From Agriotes lineatus (taxonomy: Eukaryota; Arthropoda; Insecta; Coleoptera; Elateridae): a stretch of 64,000 nt of DNA. Of the stretch, positions 1-13,300 are shown one piece after another. The notes under the pieces were generated by a model. The model ran no database searches. It saw only the letters and a list, made by a program, of their open reading frames with translations, and was not told the DNA's origin. The translations under genes were made by a program, and so were the position numbers. The stretch's first letter is position 1. Each line of letters starts with the position of its first letter. The stretch lies in NCBI GenBank assembly GCA_940337035.1, contig OW679203.1:31877495-31941494 (forward strand). The letters run 5' to 3'.

Positions 1-3000
1 CTTTACTTATTGTGTAGAGTCGCAATCCAGCAAACGCTGCAGATATATGTCAAAATTATTTAAAAAGTCGCAAAATATGTGTAGTTAAATATTTTTTCTT
101 GTACTTTTTGTTTTCTGAAGCTATTTCAAAAGCAGTTAAAACATTTTTTATTTATTTTGTACAACCACATTACATTAAACATTATAAAGAACTGCCAAAC
201 CATTAGAAAAATTGGGACATTTTTGTACCTAGATAATTTTCTTGTGGTTTTTGTTTTCTATAGTGTTTTAGAAAACAGTTGACAGCAATTGTACTTATTT
301 TGTAGCATCACATTCTAGCAAACGCTACAGGTGACTGACAAAGTATTATAAAAAATGAATTGGTTTTGCACCTTAATATTTTTATTGTGCCTTGTTTTTT
401 CTAAAGCTTTTTAAAAAGCAGTTAAAACCAGTTTTATTTATTGTGTAGAATCACATTACAAGAAACGCTACAAGAAACTGTCAAATTATTAGAAAAATAG
501 AGAAATTTTTCTACCTAAAGTAATTTTCTTGTGCCTTTTATTGTTTAAAGCTTTTTTGAAAGCAGTAAAAAATCTTTATATATTTTGTAAGCTCACGCTA
601 AAGCATACACTACAAAGAACTATCAAACTATTATAAATATTGAGTCGTTACACCTTTATTTTTAATTTTGCCTTTTGTTTTTTAAAGCTCTTTAGAAAGA
701 GGCTAAAACCAGGTTTATTTATTTTGTAAAATCACATTACAAAAATCACTGCAAAGAACTGTTACAAAAGTCAAGACATTTTTCTACCTAAATCTATTAA
801 GAAAGACTACAGTGAACTGTGGAAGCATTATAAAAATCGAGTTGTTTTTGCACCTAAATATTTTTCGTTGCGTTGTTTGTTTTCGAAAGCTTTTTAGAAA
901 ACAGCTAAAACCAGTTTTACTTATTCTGTAGAATTTGGTAGAATTGCAAAAACACTACAAAGAACTGTCAGACTATTACAAACGTCGCTACATTTTTATT
1001 TAAACCTATTTTCTTGTGCATCTCATTTTTTTAAAGCATTTTAGAAAGCGGTTAAAACCATTTTTCGTTATTGTTTAGTCACATTTCAGCAAACAATACA
1101 GATATCTGTCAAAAGAATTACAAAAATCGTGAAATATGTCTATCTAAATATTTTTCTTGTTCATTTTGTTTTCTAACGCTTTTGAAAAAGCAGATAAAAG
1201 CATGTTTACTTATTTTTTAGAATTTGGTAGAATTACAAGGAACACTACAAAGAACAGTCAAACTATTACAAATGTCGATACATATTTATGTAAACCTATT
1301 TCCTAGTGCATCTCATTTTTTTAAAAGCATTTTAGAAAGCGGTTAAAACCATTTTTACTTATTGTTTAGAATCACATTTCAGCAGACAATACAGATGTCT
1401 GTCAAAAGAATTACAAAAGATCCCGAAATATGTCTATCTAAATATTTTTTCTTGTACAGTTTGTTCTAAAGCTTTTTAAAAAGCAGAAAAAACCATTTTT
1501 ACTTATTTTTTAGAATTTGGTAGAATTACAAGAAACACTACAAAGAACTGTCAAACGATTACAAATGTCATACATTCTTACGTAAACCTATTTTCTTGTG
1601 TCTCTCGCTGTTTTAATGCATTTTAGAAAGCGGTAAAAAGCATTTTTACTTATTTTTTAGTCGCATTGCGGCAAACGATACAGATATCTGTCAAACAAAT
1701 TACAAAAACGCGAAATAGGTGTACCTATCTAAATATTTGTTTTTGTATCTTTTGTTTTCTAAAGCTTTTTAAAAAGCAAATAAAACCATGTTTACCTATT
1801 TTGTAGAATCACATTACATTAAACAGTAAACACTTCAAAGAACAGTTCAACTATTACAAAAATAGATACATTTTTGTACCTAGATATTTTTCTTGTGCCT
1901 TTTGTTTTTTTATGGTTTTTTAAAACAGTTAACAGCAATTGTACTTATTTTGTAGCATCACATCACAGCAAACACTACAGAGAAATGTCAAACTATTACA
2001 AAAATCGAGTTGTTGCACCTAAATATTTTTTAGTGTGCCATTTGTTTTCTAAACCACTTTGGAGAGCAGCTAAAACCATTTTTACTTACTTTGTAGAATC
2101 ACATTACAAGAAACACTACAAGAAACTGTCAAACTATTACAAAAATAGTGACGTTTTTCTACCTAAATCAATTTTTTGTGCCTTTTGTGGTTTAAAGCTT
2201 TTTAGAAAGCAGTAAAAACATCTTTATTTATTTTGTAGGCTCACGCTAAGGCATACACTACAGAGAACTGTCCAACTATTATAAAAATCGAGTCGTTGCA
2301 CCTAAATATTTTTCGTTGTGCTGTTTTGTTTTATAAAGCACTTGAGAAAGTAGCTAAAACTATTTTTACTTACTTTGTAAAATCACGTTACAAGAAACTG
2401 TCAAACTATTACAAAAATGGAGACATTTTTCTACCTGAATTAATTTTTTGTGCGTTTTGTGGTTTAAAAAACAGTAAAAACAACCTTATTTATTTTGTAA
2501 GCTCACGATAAAGCATACACTACAGAGAACTGTCGAACTATTATAAAAATTGAGTCGTTGTTGCACCTAAATATTTTTTATTGTGCGTTTTGTTTTCTAA
2601 AGCACTTTGGAAAGCAGCTAATACCATTTTTACGTACTTTGTAGAATCACGTTACAAGAAACACTACAAGAAACTGTCAAACCATTAGAAAAATAAATTT
2701 TTTGTTCCTTTTGTGGTTTAAAGCTTTTTAGAAAACAGTAAAAACATCTTTATTTATTTTGTAAGCTCACAATAAAGCATACACTACAGAGAACTGTCAA
2801 ATTATTATGAAAATCGAGTCGTTGTTGCACCTAAATATTTCTTATTGTGTGTTTTGTTTTCTAAAGCACTTTGGAAAGCAGCTAATATCATTTTTACGTA
2901 CTCTGTAGAATCATGTTACAAGAAACTGTCAAAACTATTAGAAAAATAGAGACACTTTTCTACCTAAATCAATTTTCTTGTGCCTATTGATGTTTAAACC

Positions 3001-4195
3001 TTTTTAGAAAGCAATAAAAACATCCTTATTTATTTTGTAAGCTCACGATAAAGCATACACTACAGAGAACTGTCAAACTATTATAAAAATTGAGTCGTTG
3101 TTGCACCTAAATATTTTTTATTGTGCGTTTTTGGAAAGCAGCTAATACCATTTTTACTTACTTTGTAGAGTCACGTTACAAGAAACACTACAAGAAACTG
3201 TCAAACTATTACAAAAATACAGACATTTTTCTACCTAAATCAATTTTTGGTGGATTTTGTTGTTTAAAGCTTTTTAGAAAGCAGTAAGAAAGTCTTATTT
3301 ATTTTGTAAGCTCACGATAAAGCATACATTGTTTTCTAAAGCACTTTGGAAAGCAGCTAAAACCATTGATACTTACTTTGTATAATCACATTACAAGAAA
3401 CACTACAAGACACTGTCAAATTATTAGAAAAATAGTGACGTTTCGTACCCAAAATCAATTTTATTGCGCCTTTTGTTGTTTAAAGCCTTTTAGAAAGCAG
3501 TAAAAACATTCCTATTTATTTTGTAAGCTCACGATAAAGCATACACTACAGAGAACTGTCAAACTATTATAAAAATCGAGTCGTTGCATCTAAATAATTT
3601 TTATGGTGCCTTTTGTTTTCTAAAACACTTTAGAAAGCAGTTAAAACCAGTTTACTTATTTTGTAGAATCACGTTACAAGCAACACTACAAGAAACTGTA
3701 AAACTATTACAAAAATACAGAAATTTTTCTACCTAAATCAATTTTTGGTGGCTTTTGTTGTTTAAAGCTTTTTAGAAAGCAGTAAGAAAGTCTTATTTAT
3801 TTTGTAAGCTCACGATAAAGCATACAATACAGAGAACTGTCAAACTATTATAAAAATCGAGTTGTTGTTGCACCTAAATATTTTTTATTGTGCGTTTTGT
3901 AAAGCACTTTGGAAAGCAGCTAAACCATTTTTACTTTGTAGAATCACGAAAACTGTCAAAACTATTACAAGTAGAGACTTTTTGTACCTAAATTTATTTT
4001 CATGTACCTTTTGTTTTAGAACTGTTTAGAAAGCTATTAAAACCATTTCTACTTATTTTGTAGAATCAGATTACAGCAAACACTACAGAGAACTGTCTTA
4101 AATAATACATTTTGTACTTTTAGTAATTTTTCTTGTGCCTTTTGTTTTCCAAAGCTATAAGAAAGCAGATAAAAGCGTTTTTACTTATTTTGTAG
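1..4195. repeat. ~140-bp satellite array in the upstream intron of bleomycin hydrolase
   Basis: About 30 degenerate tandem copies of an AT-rich unit of roughly 130-145 bp fill this stretch. Recurrent landmarks in each unit are TTTTGTAGAATCACATTACA, AACTGTCAAACTATTAC and CTTTTTAGAAAGCAG. From about 1.9 kb on, two monomer types alternate. One reads CGAGTCGTTGCACCTAAATA after the common core and the other reads GACATTTTTCTACCTAAATC, giving a dimeric unit of about 280 bp. Copies differ by substitutions and small deletions, so the array is older or less homogenised than the one further downstream. Because the next exon starts at 4310 with an acceptor, this array is intronic in the bleomycin hydrolase gene or lies just upstream of its second coding exon. 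Short open frames inside it arise because the unit is near a multiple of three. They are not treated as genes. Confidence 0.9.
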
Positions 4196-4309
4196 AATCA
4201 CAATAGGGCAAATGTGTCGTTACTGCCATAAACAGAATCGAGGGGAAATTTTAATATGCGCAAATGTCGTTCTTGAAAATAAATTTATGACACACAAATT
4301 TTGTTTCAG

Positions 4310-7300
4310 ATTGAAGGAGAAGGAAAACCAATTACGAACCAGAAGAGCTCCGGCCGCTGTTGGATTTTTGCGACTCTGAATGTAATCAGAGTCCCATTTA
4401 TGAAGCACTTCAACATAGAAGAATTTGAATTCTCGCAAGCCTATCTATTTTTCTGGGACAAAGTCGAGAGGTGCAACTACTTCCTGAACAACATCGTGAC
4501 GACTGCAAGGAGAAATGAAAAGGTCGATGGCCGACTCGTTTCGTTTCTGTTACAGGTTAGACTAGAATTTGTTCGTTTTAACTTAGTCTGGCTGTTTTAA
4601 CTTAGTCTGGCTGTTTTAAGAAAACAAAATTCTTACACATTATAGGGTTTGTCAATAATGCACATCAAAAATAAGGTTTAGAATGTGAAAGTTAATGGTC
4701 ATGGCCAACTAGAGGTTGAACAAAATATGAATGAATTATACAACTATATCTAGAGCTTAGCGTGCGCCTCTCTTTACAGGACCCAACATGCGACGGGGGG
4801 CAGTGGGATATGATAGTCAACGTGATCAACAAGTACGGGTTGATGCCGAAGGCTTGCTTCCCTGAGTCTTTCAGCTGTGAGTCCAGCGGGAGGATGAATC
4901 AGATTCTTAAAAGCAAGGTTGGTTTTCCGTCAAGGAGCAGTGTTGGTTTTTAACTGAGAATTGTAGTTGCGAGAGTATGCCAAGGCGCTGCGCGAATTGA
5001 TCTCTTGTGGAGCAAGCGACGAGGAAATTCAGCTGTTAATCGAGAGGCAGATGGCCACCATCTTCCGAATCATCGGAATTTGCCTTGGCATCCCAGACGA
5101 AAAGTTCACGTGGAACTACTATGACAAAAATAAGGTTTTCCACACTCTCGGGCCCATTACTCCCCAAGAATTCTACGAGGATTACGTAAAGTCCCTCTTT
5201 AACGTTAATGATAAAGTAGGTGTCTATGGTTAAAACAAAACAGAAATTGCTTTCTTCAAATTACATAATGTGATAGTAATTTAATCAGCACTTCTGTTTT
5301 TGCAGGTATGTCTAGTAACAGATCCTCGTTCCACAAATCAGTATGGAAAAGCTTACACAGTAGACTGTTTAGGAAACGTCGTTGGGGGCAGGAAGTGTAT
5401 CTACAACAATCAGCCCGTGGAGCTGCTTATAGATTTAGCTGCCAAAAGCATCAAGAACGGAGAACCGGTGTGGTTTGGGTGTGAAGTGTCCAAAAGGTTC
5501 GCTGCCAAGCAAGGCATTGAGGATTTGCGAGTGTAAGTTTGTTCCTGTCAACGTGGCACCAGTATGTACAATTTGGTTGCTTTAAATTGGTTAAAAGCAT
5601 GTGATTTTCTTGCTTGCAATATACAGGGCGAGTTTATTTAGTTTCTATAAAGCCAAGTGCAGTTTTAAAAGTTTGATTTATGGTAAAAAATATAAATACC
5701 GACATTGGAAGTTTACGACAAAATTTTAAAGTAGCAGTTTTTACTATAATACGAGAAATATCTACTTTTAAACTGCAGGTTTTCAATCTCAAAGCAGAAA
5801 TGTTAACTTTCTAGTACTAAATTAAAAACCTGAGTTTTAAAGTGGGGACTTCCACCTGATAATTAGAGATTTCAACATTTGAATTAGACATTATTACTTT
5901 AACTTTACAATACATTTCGAAGTCAGAAGTACCTATAAAAAAGAATGAATGAAATATATTTTGCATGACAAATCATTAACAAAAACTTGAAAAGAGTTGT
6001 ATTATTGATAAGTGTTATATAATATAATTACTGAAAGTGGCTAAAATTTTCTAGTAACAAACATTGATGTGAGTGGTGGGGGATTGGTTGAAAGTACTCA
6101 AATGGAGTTGAATGCCCGGTGGAGCAACACCATTTGACAGATTATGCAATAGTCGTCTTCAGAATAGAAACATTGCCTCTCAATTTAGACATTTTTGCTT
6201 TTAAGCTGGTAATTTTCACCTTGAAACTAGAAATCCTTGCTTTCTAATATACTATTACAGATATTGATTTTAAAGTGGGGATTTCATTAAAAAATGGCGC
6301 TTTTGACACTTAAATTTGAAATTTCCACTTTCAGCTTAAAATATTGACCTTTAACTGTTTTGGAAGTAGAAATGTTCAATAAAAAATTAGGGATTTCAAG
6401 ATTTAATGCAAACATTTTGTATTTCAGAATAAAATTGTGGCGTGGCAATTTTCACTTTTAATAGGTATTATTCCACCTTATAACAACCAGAAATTCCTAA
6501 TTTTTCGTATATCAACTTGAAAATTATAGATTTTTACTGTAAACTTATAATTTTAATCTTTAAACTAGACATTTATATTTTAAAACCAGAAATATTGCTT
6601 TTTAAATGAAGATTTCAGTACCAAATTACAGAGTTAGGATTTTATGTCAAACATTTTTTTTAAACTGTTTATTTTGACTCCAAAACAGCAAACCAGCTGG
6701 TACCGGAGCCTACATAGATACATTGAAAACACATCCCATATGTTCAGAGTATAACATTGTACGATTACAATTTTGACTTTCAAAGTAGCGATTTCTCTTA
6801 TAAAAATGGAAATATTGACTCTTAAAGTAAAAATGTTTGCTCTAAACTTACTTCAGCTTTCCACTTTAAAACTACTATAAATTGTCACTTTCCAGTACAA
6901 AATTAAAGAATGTAACTTTCAGAGTGGGGATTTCCACTTGAAAATTACCAATTTTTACTTTACAATTATAATTTTAATTGCTAAACTAGGAATTTATAAT
7001 TTAAAACCAGAAATATTGCTTTTTAAATGAAGATTTCAGTACCAAATTGTAAATTCAGGATTTTATGTCGAAAATTTTCAATGTTAACTTTCAAAGTAGC
7101 GATTTCTTCTCTAAAAATGAAAATATTGATTCTTAGAGTATACATTTTTGCCCTAAACTACAACTTTCCACCTTAAAACAACTAAAAATCGCCAACTTTA
7201 CAGTACAAAATTAAAGACCGTGACTTTCAGAGTGGGGATTTCCACTTGAAAATTAGAGATTTTTTTCGTTAAAACTATAATTTTAATCGCTAAACTAGAA

Positions 7301-10300
7301 ATTTATAGTTTAAATACAGAAATATTGCTTTTTAAATGGAGATTTCGGTACCAAATTAGTGATTTAGGATTTTAAATTGAACATCTTCAGCATACAATTA
7401 ACATTTTGACTTTCAATGTAGCAATTTCTTCTTTCTACTTAGAGTAAAAATATTTGTACTAAACTACTGCTTTCTACCTTAAAACTACTATAAATCGACA
7501 GTTTCCGGTACAAAATTAAAGACTGTGACTTTCAGAGTGGGGATTTCCACTTGAAAATTAGAGATTTTTAATTTGAACCAATAATTTTAATTTATAAAGT
7601 AGTAGAACTAGAAATATTGCTTTCTAAATGAAGATTTCAGTACCAAATTGGAAATTTAGGATTTTATGTTGGAACATTTTCAATGTACGATTAAAATGTT
7701 GACTTTCAAAGTAGCGATTTCTTCTCTAAAAATGAAAATATTGATTCTTAGAGTATACATTTTTGCCCTAAACTACAACTTTCCACCTTAAAACAACTAA
7801 AAATCGCCAACTTTACAGTACAAAATTAAAGACCGTGACTTTCAGAGTGGGGATTTCCACTTGAAAATTAGAGATTTTTTTCGTTAAAACTATCATTTTA
7901 ATCGCTAAACTAGAAATTTATAGTTTAAATCCAGAAATATTGCTTTTTAAATGGAGATTTCGGTACCAAATTAGTGATTTAGGATTTTAAATTGAACATC
8001 TTCAGCATACAATTAACATTTTGACTTTCAATGTAGCAATTTCTTCTTTCTACTTAGAGTAAAAATATTTGTACTAAACTACTGCTTTCTACCTTAAAAC
8101 TACTATAAATCGACACTTTCCCGTACAAAATTAAAGACTGTGACTTTCAGACTGGGGTTTCCACTTGAAAATTAGAGATTTTTACTTTGGACCTATTTTA
8201 ATTTATAAAGTAGTAGAACTAGAAATATTGCTCTTTAAATGAAGATTTCAGTACCAAATTGGAAATTTAGGATTTTATGTTGGAACATTTTCAATGTACG
8301 ATTAAAATGTTGACCTTCAAAGTAGCGATTTCTTCTCTAAAAATGGAAATATTGATGCTTAGAGTATAAATTTTTGCTCTAAACTACAGCTTTCCACCTT
8401 AAAACAACTAAAAATCGCCAACTTTCAAGTACAAAATTAAAGACCGTGACTTTCAGAGTGGGGATTTCCACTTGAAAATTAGAGATTTTTTCGTTAAAAC
8501 TATAATTTTAGTCTCTAAACTAGAAACTTATAATTTAAATCCAGAAATATTGCTTTTTAAATTAAGATTTCGGTACCAAATTAGAGATTTAGGATTTTAA
8601 GTCAATCATTTTCAGCGTACGATTAAAATTTTGTCTTTCAAAATAGCAGTTCTTCTCTAAAATGGAAATATTGACGCTTTAAGTAAAAATGTATGCTCTA
8701 AACTACAGCTTTCCAACTTAAAATAACTACAAATCGTCACTTTTCAGTACAAAATTAAAGACCGTGACTTTCAGAGTGAGGATTTCCGCTTGAAAATTAG
8801 AGATTTTTTCTTTACAATTATAATTTTAATTTCTGAACTAGACATTTATCATTTAAATCCAGAAATATTGCTTTTTAAATGAAGATTTCGGTACCAAATT
8901 AGAGATTTAGGATTTATGTCGAACGTTTTCAATGTACGATTAAAATGTTGACTTTCAAACTAGAGATTTCTTCTCTAAAAATGGAAATATTGATGCTTAG
9001 AGTATAAATTTTTGCTCTAAACTACAGCTTTCCACCTTAAAACAACTAAAAATCGCCAACTTTCCAGTACAAAATTAAAGACCATGACTTTCAGAGTGGA
9101 GATTTCCACTTGAAAATTAGAGATTTTTTCTTTGAACCTATAATTTTAATCTCTAAACTAGAAATTTATAATTTAAATCCAGAAATATTGCTTTTTAAAT
9201 GAAGATTTCAGTACCAAATTAGAGATTTAGGATTTTAAGTCGAACATTTTCAGCGTACGATTAACATTTTAACTTTCAAAGTAGCAATTTGTTCTTTCTG
9301 CTTAGAGTAAAAATATTTGTTCTAAACTACTGCTTTCTACCTTAAAACTACTATAAATCGACACTTTCCCGTACAAAATTAAAGACTGTGACTTTCAGAC
9401 TGGGGTTTCCACTTGAAAATTAGAGATTTTTACTTTGGACCTATTTTAATTTATAAAGTAGTAGAACTAGAAATATTGCTCTTTAAATGAAGATTTCAGT
9501 ACCAAATTGGAAATTTAGGATTTTATGTCGGAACATTTTCAATGTACGATTAAAATGTTGACTTTCAAAGTAGCGATTTCTTCTCTAAAAATGGAAATAT
9601 TGATGCTTAGAGTATAAATTTTTGCTCTAAACTACAGCTTTCCACCTTAAAACAACTAAAAATCGCCAACTTTCCAGTACAAAATTAAAGACCGTGACTT
9701 TCAGAGTGGGGATTTCCACTTGAAAATTAGAGATTTTTTCGTTAAAACTATAATTTTAGTCTCTAAACTAGAAACTTATAATTTAAATCCAGAAATATTG
9801 CTTTTTAAATTAAGATTTCGGTACCAAATTAGAGATTTAGGATTTTAAGTCAATCATTTTCAGCGTACGATTAAAATTTTGTCTTTCAAAATAGCAGTTC
9901 TTCTCTAAAATGGAAATATTGACGCTTTAAGTAAAAATGTATGCTCTAAACTACAGCTTTCCAACTTAAAATAACTACAAATCGTCACTTTTCAGTACAA
10001 AATTAAAGACCGTGACTTTCAGAGTGAGGATTTCCGCTTGAAAATTAGAGATTTTTTCTTTACAATTATAATTTTAATTTCTGAACTAGACATTTATCAT
10101 TTAAATCCAGAAATATTGCTTTTTAAATGAAGATTTCGGTACCAAATTAGAGATTTAGGATTTATGTCGAACGTTTTCAATGTACGATTAAAATGTTGAC
10201 TTTCAAAGTAGCGATTTCTTCTCTAAAAATGGAAATATTGATGCTTAGAGTATAAATTTTTGCTCTAAACTACAGCTTTCCACCTTAAAACAACTAAAAA

Positions 10301-13300
10301 TCGCCAACTTTCCAGTACAAAATTAAAGACCATGACTTTCAGAGTGGAGATTTCCACTTGAAAATTAGAGATTTTTTCTTTGAACCTATAATTTTAATCT
10401 CTAAACTAGAAATTTATAATTTAAATCCAGAAATATTGCTTTTTAAATGAAGATTTCAGTACCAAATTAGAGATTTAGGATTTTAAGTCGAACATTTTCA
10501 GCGTACGATTAACATTTTAACTTTCAAAGTAGCAATTTGTTCTTTCTGCTTAGAGTAAAAATATTTGTTCTAAACTACTGCTTTCTACCTTAAAACTACT
10601 ATAAATCGACACTTTCCCGTACAAAATTAAAGACTGTGACTTTCAGACTGGGGTTTCCACTTGAAAATTAGAGATTTTTACTTTGGACCTATTTTAATTT
10701 ATAAAGTAGTAGAACTAGAAATATTGCTCTTTAAATGAAGATTTCAGTACCAAATTGGAAATTTAGGATTTTATGTCGGAACATTTTCAATGCACGATTA
10801 AAATGTTGACTTTCAAAGTAGCGATTTCTTCTCTAAAAATGGAAATATTGATGCTTAGAGTATAAATTTTTGCTCTAAACTACAGCTTTCCACCTTAAAA
10901 CAACTAAAAATCGCCAACTTTCAAGTACAAAATTAAAGACCGTGACTTTCAGAGTGGGGATTTCCACTTGAAAATTAGAGATTTTTTCGTTAAAACTATA
11001 ATTTTAGTCTCTAAACTAGAAACTTATAATTTAAATCCAGAAATATTGCTTTTTAAATGAAGATTTCGGTACCAAATTAGAGATTTAGGATTTATGTCGA
11101 ACGTTTTCAATGTACGATTAAAATGTTGACTTTCAAAGTAGCGATTTCTTCTCTAAAAATGGAAATATTGATGCTTAGAGTATAAATTTTTGCTCTAAAC
11201 TACAGCTTTCCACCTTAAAACAACTAAAAATCGCCAACTTTCCAGTACAAAATTAAAGACCATGACTTTCAGAGTGGAGATTTCCACTTGAAAATTAGAG
11301 ATTTTTTCTTTGAACCTATAATTTTAATCTCTAAACTAGAAATTTATAATTTAAATCCAGAAATATTGCTTTTTAAATGAAGATTTCAGTACCAAATTAG
11401 AGATTTAGGATTTTAAGTCGAACATTTTCAGCGTACGATTAACATTTTAACTTTCAAAGTAGCAATTTGTTCTTTCTGCTTAGAGTAAAAATATTTGTTC
11501 TAAACTACTGCTTTCTACCTTAAAACTACTATAAATCGACACTTTCCCGTACAAAATTAAAGACTGTGACTTTCAGACTGGGGTTTCCACTTGAAAATTA
11601 GAGATTTTTACTTTGGACCTATTTTAATTTATAAAGTAGTAGAACTAGAAATATTGCTCTTTAAATGAAGATTTCAGTACCAAATTGGAAATTTAGGATT
11701 TTATGTCGGAACATTTTCAATGTACGATTAAAATGTTGACTTTCAAAGTAGCGATTTCTTCTCTAAAAATGGAAATATTGATGCTTAGAGTATAAATTTT
11801 TGCTCTAAACTACAGCTTTCCACCTTAAAACAACTAAAAATCGCCAACTTTCCAGTACAAAATTAAAGACCGTGACTTTCAGAGTGGGGATTTCCACTTG
11901 AAAATTAGAGATTTTTTCGTTAAAACTATAATTTTAGTCTCTAAACTAGAAACTTATAATTTAAATCCAGAAATATTGCTTTTTAAATTAAGATTTCGGT
12001 ACCAAATTAGAGATTTAGGATTTTAAGTCAATCATTTTCAGCGTACGATTAAAATTTTGTCTTTCAAAATAGCAGTTCTTCTCTAAAATGGAAATATTGA
12101 CGCTTTAAGTAAAAATGTATGCTCTAAACTACAGCTTTCCAACTTAAAATAACTACAAATCGTCACTTTTCAGTACAAAATTAAAGACCGTGACTTTCAG
12201 AGTGAGGATTTCCGCTTGAAAATTAGAGATTTTTTCTTTACAATTATAATTTTAATTTCTGAACTAGACATTTATCATTTAAATCCAGAAATATTGCTTT
12301 TTAAATGAAGATTTCGGTACCAAATTAGAGATTTAGGATTTTATGTCGAACGTTTTCAATGTACGATTAAAATGTTGACTTTCAAAGTAGCGATTTCTTC
12401 TCTAAAAATGGAAATATTGATGCTTAGAGTATAAATTTTTGCTCTAAACTACAGCTTTCCACCTTAACACGTTAATCGCCGCAATACAAATTCAGAAATG
12501 GGTCTCAAGGGCCACTACGTAGAAGAAACAATACAACATATCTAATATTGAAACGCCTATAAATAGGCAACCAAATACGCTATCCAAGGGGTAAATGTGT
12601 TGTTGGGTATAGGAGGCCACGTGCATTAGGCAAAGCATGTAAAGTTACGCACAATGAGAAGCTACCGTGAATCACACGGCCACGAAAACTTTTCAACGTG
12701 AGATGCAAGTTAGCATCACACGGCGCTGTAAATAAAAAGATAGAGATGCACGTTAGCTTCACGTGGCGATTAAAGTGTTAAAACTACTATAAATCGTCAC
12801 TTTTCAGTATAAAATTAAAGAATGTAACTTTCAGAGTAAGATTTTTACTTTGAACCTATAATTTTAATTTATAAAGTAATAGAACTAGAAATATTCCTTT
12901 TAAAATGAGTATTTCAGTACCAAATTAAAGATTTTCAGCATACGATTAAAATTTTGACTATTAAACTAGCAATTTCTGCTTGGAAAATGGAAATATTGGC
13001 TCTTGAAGTAGACATTTTAGCTTTAAACTACAGATTTCCAACATAAACAACTAGAAATCCCCACTTTCCTGTATAAAATGAAATATCTTGACTTTTAGAG
13101 TGGGGATTTTCCATTAAAAACTAATTTTAAAATAGACATTTTGACTTTTTGTTTTGACTTATAAATTAGGGATCACCACTTTAAGCATAGTTCTATTATC
13201 TGAAGTAGATATTTCTGTTTTAAAACTAGAAATGTCGCCCTTTAAGTGGAGATTCTCAGTACCAAGTAGGGATTTTAAGGTTTCAATTAAAAGTTTTCAA

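Noticed and set aside
1874..2511. Open frames of 71-113 codons that translate the ~140-bp satellite into a repeating peptide
   Set aside because: The unit happens to be near a multiple of three and poor in stops. Other copies of the same unit carry frameshifts and stops, and the region is intronic.
4301..4309. TTG at 4301 as a translation start for the Cys-bearing exon
   Set aside because: It lies inside the polypyrimidine/AG acceptor, the protein lacks about 56 family residues before this point, and the exon is clearly internal.
12580..12762. 60-codon minus-strand open frame in the satellite region
   Set aside because: It lies wholly within the TTAA-flanked MITE and has no family motif.
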